Assembly (NCBI GenBank): GCA_963920635.1
Contig: OY987299.1
Location: 25,436,901 to 25,500,900 of the forward strand
DNA from: Pseudeuparius sepicola
Taxonomy: Eukaryota > Arthropoda > Insecta > Coleoptera > Anthribidae
Reading direction: 5' to 3'
DNA: 64,000 bases
Shown here piece by piece: positions 57,277 through 64,000 of this stretch. The position numbers and the translations under genes were made by a program. How positions within the stretch are numbered: position 1 is the first letter of the stretch; the number at the start of each line of letters is the position of its first letter. The notes beneath the pieces are model-generated. The model ran no database searches. It was not told the DNA's origin and saw only the letters and a program-made list of their open reading frames with translations.

Positions 57277-57935
57277 ACGCTTCCAGGAAATTTATGCGAC
57301 AGGACACGCGCCCGGTTTTTGCCGTTTTCTGCGCGGAAGAAAAATGGGGCGGTCCTTCCCGTATTTCACAGCCTTATTTATTGTGAACATATCACCCGCG
57401 CGATCACAGGAAAACTGTGTTTTATAAATAAATTTTGCTTTGAACGTTTAACTCAACAAATTTGTTTTCTGTGCTTTCGGAGAATAAATCTTCCTCCTTT
57501 CTCAAGGATCATGTCACATCGAAGGGAAATGACATAAATGTCAAATGAAATGAACAACAGAAACAATAGCCTAGCCACCTGTCTGATATTGTACTCTGTG
57601 TTCTATCTAATTGATTATCTTTACTAACTTCTTTTTGAATAACTGGCAATACTATTTTACTGAATCCCACTGAACATTCAGCAACACAGTTGTCCGTATT
57701 TCCTAGAATAAATGCTGATTCTTTAATATTTCGTCTATTTCCTACTTCTTTGAAAATTGGTTTGGACCTTCGACAAGGAAAGAGAGAGAACACCGCGCTG
57801 GTCTAGCCTGCCGTGTATAGATTTTGTTACGTCGTTTTGAACGGCGGCCATTTTATATGTGGCAGACAAAGCGAATACGTTGTGAGTTAATTTGTGAATT
57901 AAAAGTCCCTTAAGGGGAAAATATACTCTTTTACG
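57277..57935. other. Region upstream of the THAP exon, weak minus-strand ORF
   Basis: A minus-strand frame 57509-57793 (FPCRRSKPIFKEVGNRR onward) reads protein-like for about 60 codons but matches nothing I know. 57830-57935 is the THAP promoter. Confidence 0.3.
57835..57860 (+). promoter_or_regulatory. Putative TATA-less promoter with GCGGCCATTTT motif
   Basis: GAACGGCGGCCATTTTAT matches the YY1/Pho core (GCCATTTT) and lies about 85 nt before the THAP ATG, a common arrangement for TATA-less genes. Confidence 0.35.
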
Positions 57936-58006
57936 ATGGTGGATTGTTCAGTGTTTGGTTGCAAAAGCAGAACTGAAAAGCAAGAGTCCGGAATTTCGTT
58001 ACACAG
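57936..58006 (+). CDS. First coding exon of a THAP-domain protein
   Basis: ATG opens MVDCSVFGCKSRTEKQ, then ESGISLHR, the characteristic start of the THAP zinc finger (C-x4-C followed by S/ISLHR before FP), and the exon ends at CAC AG|GTAAAT, a consensus donor at the position where THAP genes usually split. THAP proteins bind DNA through a C2CH finger; the same domain starts P-element transposases. The remaining exons (FP, W and C-x2-H part) were not found in the window, so they may be beyond a long intron filled with mobile elements, or the exon is an orphan. Confidence 0.8.
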
Positions 58007-58412
58007 GTAAATATATAACAAAGCTACCTTTGAAAGAAGCCCTAAAACTTTATTTTTCTCAATATAGCTTCTTCAAATTTCTTCTGCCTTTTAGTATGAT
58101 AAAGTACACTGTTTTGTTTGTAAATAGGTCCAATATAATTATTTTTTAACATCGTTTTTATTCAAAATTTCTTAATTGATTATGATAGTTTCATAAAATA
58201 TGGGCTGATTTCCATGGGCGTGCATTATTTATTTTATTTTAATTGATTTGAAATCGCCACAAATAAATATATTTCAGCACTTGACATTTACATTTGGGAA
58301 ATTATCTGCAAATAAATACCAATATTGTTTAGGCGTCTTCTCTCTTTCCTTGTCTAAGGTTTGGGCCTATCCCACAAAATCCTATAATTGTTATATTTTT
58401 CACTTTGAAATT

Positions 58413-58745
58413 TTATTTAGACACTGATATAATTTTGTGTTCTTTTAATCGAACGTTAAATGGCCTATAAGTCTCCCCAACATAGAACTTTCCATGTTCA
58501 CAAGGAATTTTATAAAAGCATTTTTTTAATTTTTTTTAAACTTTGTACTTCATTTGTATGTTTGGTCTTAAATACTGTTCCGACGTTAAAACGATTGCAT
58601 ACGCATTTTAGCTTATCTGATAGTTCAGGAATATAAGGAATAATTAAATTTTCTGGTCGGTCCACCAGATTTATTTCTCCAATTATATTAGAATTGTTAT
58701 TTTGTTGGCAATCCTGCCAGTTTGTTCTGGAGTGCGAAATTATGG
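58413..58745 (-). pseudogene. Penelope-like retroelement fragment, linker and GIY-YIG endonuclease
   Basis: The minus strand reads LIIPYIPELSDKLKCVCNRF, then NVGTVFKT. After a shift in an A-run it reads KIPCEHGKFYVGETYRPFNV, then RLKEHK and a stop. The KIPC..G.FYVGET..R...R..EH pattern is the GIY-YIG nuclease core that nicks target DNA in Penelope elements. RT is absent. Confidence 0.75.
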
Positions 58746-59188
58746 ATGCTTATTTTGGAGAAAACGTTAATATTTGCTATTATGTGAATTTCTGAAGAGC
58801 TGGGTATCGCTTTTCACTAAGTTAGGTTTTAAGTAGCTCAAACCTAAACAAGAACCCGTTGTTACTTTTTCAATAATTGCAACAATAGCAACATACCTAC
58901 ATATGCTAACAATGCCTATTTCGGAAACCTAATCAACAATTGAGGGTAGTAAGTCTATACTACATTTGCATATTTGTCTATATTATATTTGCATATGTGC
59001 ATGCTATGGCGTATTGTTACCTAAGCGAACAGAAAAAAAAGAAATGAGAACTAATAATATTCAAGATTTTTCAAATTTGTCAAATTTCGGATACTCTCAA
59101 AACCTACCTATGCCACTGGCAAATCCGAAACGGTCAAGTTGGAAATGGTTGGCACTAGATTATTAGATCTGTGAAGCGGCCAGGTACA
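58746..59188. other. Intergenic, no gene seen
   Basis: AT-rich, with a direct TATATTTGCATA-type repeat (58960-59000). Confidence 0.35.
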
Positions 59189-60664
59189 TACAGGGTGAGT
59201 TTTTTTCGATGCCCACTATGGGGATCTCGGAAACTAGCAGAGCTAGAACAAAGGTTAAATGCGGAAAGAATTGCAGTTTTGAATGCTCAATCTAATGCCC
59301 CTTTTGGATTTTTTTGAAAAACTGTAAAGACAAAAAATGTAGATAATTTTGGGCTTAATAAGATAATCTGATCCAATTTTTTATGTTCTTTGTGATTTTT
59401 GAGATGACAAACTTTTGTTTTTTTTTTTAATTTAAATCATAGTTGGCTGTGGCCTTATCAAATCGGCTATTTTTTGAGCTTTCCAAAAATATAATACTCG
59501 GCATAGATATTATAATAAATAAAATAGCTATGGCTAATTTTCTGATTTTTTTTTAATTTTCACATAGTCAGCCATGGAATATTTTCATAATTACGTTCTA
59601 TTTTATAATAAGACATACTTCAAACTTTCAAATATTTTATTTTTAGCTGTTAACAAAATGTAACAAAATAAAACAAAAATTATCATAATGGAGCTCCACC
59701 ACATAATTATTTGCCCGTAAGAAATTACCTAGATCAGCTCTATCCAAATAGTTGGATAGGGAGAAATAGACCTATTTCCTGGCAGCCCCGATTCCCCAAT
59801 TTGTCTGTTTCGGATTTCTTTTTGTGGGAAATAGTACAAAATAATGTGTGAGACAATTGTTGAATTAAGAGCAGCTGTTCTAGAAGCAATAATTGCTTCT
59901 AGAACTGGCTTCTAGAACTGGCAATTATTGCCAGTATTGACGGGCGCTCTCTAAGAAGGGCGACAAATTCAGTTTTAAAAAGATGCAATATTTGCATAAA
60001 TAATAATGGTGGATTGTTTGAATACCTTTTTTTTTTATTTTAAAAGGTGACCTATTAAAATAATAATGATTTGATTTTTTTTATTTTTGCTTCATTTTGT
60101 TACATTTTGTCACCAGCTAAAAACAGAATATTAGAAAGTTTGAAGTATGTCTAATTATAAAATAGAACGTAATAATTATGAAAATATTCCATGGCTGACT
60201 ATGTGAAAATTAAAAAAAAAAAGAAAATTAGCCATAGCTCTTTTATTTTTTATAATAACTATGCCGAGTATTATATCTTTGGAAAGCTCAAAAAATGGAC
60301 GATTTTATAAGGCCACAGCCAACTATGATTTACATTTAAAAAAACAAAAGTTTAAGTCATATCTCAAAAATCACAAACAACATAGAAAATTTGATTAGAT
60401 TATCTTATTAAGCCCAAAATTATCTTCAATTTTTGTCTACACAGTTTTTCTGTATAATCAGAAATAACGGAGCTACAGAGATCTGATGAAATAGCAATAA
60501 ATCAGTCTTTTCAAAATATCTAGTGAGTCATGAACTTTTTAAAAATCCAAAAGGGCATTAGATTGAGCATTCGAAACTGCAATTCTTTCTCAATTTAACC
60601 TTTGTTCTAGCTCTGCTAGTTTCCGAGATCCCCATAGTGGGCATCGAAAAAAGCTCACCCTGTA
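59189..60664. mobile_element. Fold-back element with mariner C-terminus in its centre
   Basis: Ends TACAGGGTGAGTTTTTTTCG and the inverse, arms of about 450-480 bp (to about 59670 and from about 60110). The centre carries a mariner transposase fragment. Confidence 0.87.
59687..59850 (+). pseudogene. Mariner transposase C-terminal fragment, catalytic residues lost
   Basis: NGAPPHNYLPVRNYLDQLYP, then NSWIGRNRPISW, QPRFPNLSVSDFFLWE. The expected catalytic Asp before GAPPH is Asn and that in SPD is Asn, so the fragment is dead. It belongs to the same superfamily as the transposase at 40453. Confidence 0.8.
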
Positions 60665-61302
60665 TATATTTCTGCGTGAAACAAATCTTCCTTTGATTTT
60701 ATTATTTGTAATCTTTCGATAAAGTTTTAACAGTGGCCTTTTCCACTGACGAATTCAATAGACCGCAGCCGAATCTCTTGGGAAACATCCCGCTGAAGCG
60801 ATTTGTTTCGACAAGTGCGCCGGAATTGATATTCCTCGAAATCGGATACCTTTGGGCTTTAATTTGGCATGAAATGTTGGCCATATCCAGCGGAACATGT
60901 TGTTGTGGCTTTTGACACTCACTGAGTAAATATCTGTTTGATTTGCTATTAATTTTATAACGGAAATAAAGGGAATCTTTATACAGTGTTTTGGGAAATA
61001 TTCTCGGCATGTCCAAGAAAATCATGAAAAATCCATATTTTTGCTGAAAATACATTAAGAAACTGCCTTTTGGTTCTATTTAATTGAAAAAATTAATCAT
61101 TTTCTGAATAGGGAAAAATATTTTTGAAAAATTGTAATTTTCAATTTTTTTTTGGGTAACTACCTCAAATATTGCCTCAAAGTCTAAAATTACATTCTAA
61201 ACAACTTTTTCAAATAACTTTTTGTGATACTTTGTCATTTAGACTCACTTTTCTTAACTTAATGCACAGACTAACTAAATTTAATACTTAGTAGATAAAA
61301 TA
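60665..61302. other. Intergenic, no gene seen
   Basis: 60720-60910 is GC-richer without a recognised domain on either strand; the rest is AT-rich. Confidence 0.35.
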
Positions 61303-61353
61303 ACGAGTTTTTCAGCCAGAAAGATATATATTAACTTCTTTTTATAATACCAA

Positions 61354-61383
61354 GCTTTCGGTCTACTTCGTGACCTTCATCAG
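61354..61383 (-). ncRNA. Hammerhead-ribozyme-like core of a Penelope element
   Basis: The minus strand reads CTGATGA, then a short hairpin (GGTC / GACC with an 8-nt loop), then GAAAGC. CTGANGA and GAAA flanking helix II are the invariant hammerhead core. An extra A lies between CTGATGA and the helix, and helices I and III are not clearly formed, so it may be eroded. Penelope elements are known to carry hammerhead motifs. Confidence 0.35.
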
Positions 61384-61633
61384 GGCTAGAAAAATTTTAA
61401 ATTATAAGAAAATATTGAAAAAAGGTTGAAATTTTACTCACAATTATGTTGAAGTTTTAAGAACAAAAGACAAATTTATTATAAGAAAAAATGTTTTTTA
61501 GGTTATCATCATTAAAGGAATAAAAAGGTTATATGTCAAGTCAAAAAAACTTGGTGTTATGGTTATGTTACAATATTCTGGAAATCCAAATTTTTATATA
61601 ATTATTATAAGATGTAAGAGTTACAAGGAAACA

Positions 61634-62036
61634 TTAATAGATAGATGTATTGTTATTAGAATTATTTAAAGATAAAATAAAACAATATATGGAACTTAAA
61701 TCTTTGATGTCAGTTCTTTTATTTATTGACTTGTTATCATTATTAATTTCAACCATTTCAAGAAATAATCTTTTATAAAGATTTTTTTCTCTATGTAATA
61801 TGGAAACATTGTCAAATTTAAAATGATGACCTATTATAAAAGCATGTTCACTTAAAGCAGTAGTAGTTTTTTGTAATTTGATATCACTTTTATGTCTTGA
61901 AATTCTATTTTTTAAATTTTGTGATGTTTGACCAATATATGATTTATTACAGTTGTTACGAGGTATTGAATAAACAACATTAGATTTGTTAATTATAGGT
62001 GTCTTATCTTTTAATTGATTTAAATTTAAATGTATC
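61634..62036 (-). pseudogene. GIY-YIG endonuclease domain of a Penelope-like element (134 codons, open)
   Basis: After a TAG at 62037-62039 the frame is open to TAA at 61634. It reads NVVYSIPRNNCNKSYIGQTS, then NLKNRISRHKSD, ALSEHAF and LYKRLFLEMVEI. VYSIP..NC.KSYIGQT and R..RHK are the GIY-YIG nuclease motifs, with the later E and H residues as expected. No stop or frameshift is inside the domain. The polymerase domain is missing. Confidence 0.85.
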
Positions 62037-62044
62037 TACTAAGT

Positions 62045-63920
62045 ATAACTATATACACAGCCGTAAACTAGCTATTTAAATTTAATACCATTGTTGAGCA
62101 CGATAAAAAATACATTTTTTTTCTTTTCCGTTGCCCATTGCCAGGAGCCGACACTAAAAAAATGCTTACCCAATGACTTAATTCCATTATTACCTATATA
62201 AATCCGATTAAATTTACTGGATTATTCATCATAGTTGTTTGTTGTTTATTATCTCTTGTTTAGGATAGTTTTGGCTTAGGTTTTGTATTTTTTTTGCTGA
62301 AGGGCGAGGGCTATAGCTACCCAGGGGACATCCAATAATTTATGTGGTTTCATCTTTGCATTTTGATTTGTGACATTTCACTTGTTATTGCGCTGGCATA
62401 AATTATTAAATAGTCCTTGCATAAACGGAATACAAAGATAACGTTAAACTACATTAATTTTAAATTACTTTAAATTGGTGTTGCATAAACCCACCTTAGT
62501 TTGATGCCATTGTGATCTTTTATTCAGTCATACAGTATTATGTAGATACCATCTAAATCCAAATTAGATGATTTTGGGGGGTTTCACGTATTTCCTAAAG
62601 CGATAGAAAAGAGTAGATAAGTTGTGACTTTGATTCGTTTTAGAGATGCAGTTTGCAAGTCATATGAGTTCGAGTTATACACTATACTTTTTCTAGAACT
62701 GTAACTATAGGAGCTAAAGTTTGGCTTTTTAGTTTTTTATATTATTTTGCACATGAAGAAGTATTTAAGCATTAAACTTAACCATATCATTACATTGGTA
62801 GAAAAAATAGTATACGTACCTTGCCGGAAGTTTCACTGCATCCTCGGGATGTCGCTCACCTCGACGCCACGCGCCTCGGTCGATCTAACATATCCCCGTC
62901 TGTAATGAAAGGTCTTTCGCCTCGGTACGTAATCTAGGTTACATGTCGAAACTTGCATGTGTAAGTTTCCCAAAATTATATCTACCTGCAAGCTTTGGTC
63001 AATGCCTCTGCTTCCGCACCTCTAGTGCTAGGGGGCCCATGAAAGGGCGCTGACCGCCACTGACCGGTGCGCCGCAGCGGTCGGCTGCAGGCGCTGCAAG
63101 CTACAACTGCCCTGGAAGGTTTCTACGGGGCCCCAACTCCGCCCCGACCGGCCTTATGGCGCCGTCAAGGCGCCGTCTCTGAAATATTCACTGGACCACG
63201 TCCGGGGATATTGGGGAGCGGAGTTGTGATTTGTACCGTAGAACCGGGATATTAGAAACCCTTTTTGTCTATTGTCTGAAATAACAACCTTAGTTTTAAA
63301 AAATACAATTTTTTAAAAAGGTGGCTTTAAATTTTATATGTTAAACTTCATATATTTTGAAATTTGTTGCAACTAACCCTTCACTTGGGGTTTCTTGAAA
63401 CACCCAAAGGCAAAAAAATTCCCCTCCCCCTCAATATAAATAAGTGGCGGAGGTTTATTAACAGAATATTTAAAAATGAAAATAAAACTATATTACTCTT
63501 AAAATTCACAGAAAATAGAAAACAAAAAAGCGGTTTTGTAGATAACGAAATTAAACCAACTTATGTTTATCAAAAGAAAAGAAAGTTTTGTAAAATGTAA
63601 TAGCTAAAAACTAAAAAACATCAATTCTAAACTTTAACATATTATTCCGGTTTTCCAAAATAAATTTTATTTGTTGGAATTTAACATAGTTCGATGCTCT
63701 ACAGAGGGGTAAATTAAATCGTCGATATATTGTCACATAAGGCACATCGTTTCGCTCTGCCGCTTGCCTAAACGAAAAGAGTCCATGACATCTCGTAAAG
63801 CATTTTCTACAACTTCCTCTGAGTAATTTCTATTTGCTTTTACACCTAACGGACGTTTATAATGTCGAGGAATGATGTTTCAAATAACCCCTGAAATTAA
63901 GGTTTTTTTTGTTAATCTTG
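62045..63920. other. Intergenic; GC-rich island at 62840-63250
   Basis: AT-rich apart from a GC-rich block containing GGCGCCGTCAAGGCGCCGTC and CGCTGACCGCCACTGACCGG. A 62-codon frame there (63067-63255) has no recognised motif. Confidence 0.35.
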
Positions 63921-64000
63921 TGTTAACTATCACTTAGTACAAAAAAATTTATGGCAGATAAAGGAAAATTAGACTTGCCAAAATAAATTTTCAAAAATTT
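63921..64000 (+). repeat. Repeat shared with 11722-11803, runs off the window
   Basis: TTAACTATCACTTAGTAC and the following ~75 bp are nearly identical to 11726-11803 in the same orientation; it continues past the edge. Confidence 0.8.

Larger units (their letters stand above)
61303..62036 (-). mobile_element. Penelope-like element, 3' part, 5' truncated
   Basis: Contains the GIY-YIG frame and a 3' region with a hammerhead-like core. It is bounded on both sides by ATACTTAGTAGATA (about 61289-61302) and its inverse (about 62031-62044). Confidence 0.6.

Noticed and set aside
57509..57793. 94-codon minus-strand ORF upstream of the THAP exon
   Set aside because: It reads protein-like in part but has no recognisable domain and no clear start or splice signals.
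63067..63255. 62-codon GC-rich ORF
   Set aside because: Short, in a GC-rich patch where stops are rarer; no motif.

Overview
The window is eukaryotic, almost certainly from an arthropod and most likely an insect. It is AT-rich, has spliceosomal introns of only 50-56 nt and TATA/initiator-type promoter motifs, and is dominated by transposable elements of classes common in insect genomes: mariner with an insect-type N-terminal domain, Tc1, pogo, piggyBac, hAT, Harbinger, Penelope and a non-LTR retrotransposon. I cannot place it to order from sequence alone. No conserved housekeeping gene, rRNA gene, confident tRNA gene or CRISPR array was found.

Layout. Positions 1-4565 hold a compact, virus-like gene cluster: the N-terminus of a Polinton/Maverick-type family-B DNA polymerase running off the left edge, a 175-aa protein, a divergently transcribed four-exon 223-aa gene, a tandem repeat block, and an OB-fold-like mini-gene followed by a 33-codon ORF and a poly(A) signal. 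All three longer minus-strand genes have a TATA box about 45-60 nt before their ATG, and a 17-bp hairpin lies upstream of the last one. From 5.0 to 34 kb there are nested MITEs (hAT-like with 8-bp target duplications, TA-flanked families present three times), a retrotransposon fragment inside a MITE, degraded mariner genes, a 433-bp tandem duplication and many long inverted repeats. From 37.5 to 44.9 kb lies a nest of Tc1/mariner elements, including a 2.6-kb mariner with about 0.6-kb arms and a nearly intact transposase. From 49 to 53 kb come a dead mariner and a 958-bp pogo-type element with exact TA duplications and a relic zinc finger. From 54.4 to 56.9 kb there is a piggyBac with a full-length 588-aa transposase. 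From 57.9 to 62 kb there is a THAP-domain first exon, two Penelope-like (GIY-YIG) remnants and another fold-back element. The rest is AT-rich sequence in which I see no genes.

How it fits together. Only four units look potentially functional: the left-edge gene cluster, the piggyBac, the THAP exon and, less so, the DD41D-type mariner. Everything else is mobile-element debris. The most striking large-scale property is that about a dozen elements are palindromes with long arms, ends of the form TACAGGGTG or TACAGTG, and captured pieces of transposase, so inverted duplication appears to be a recurrent way these elements arise here. All calls rest on reading the sequence; no database search was possible.
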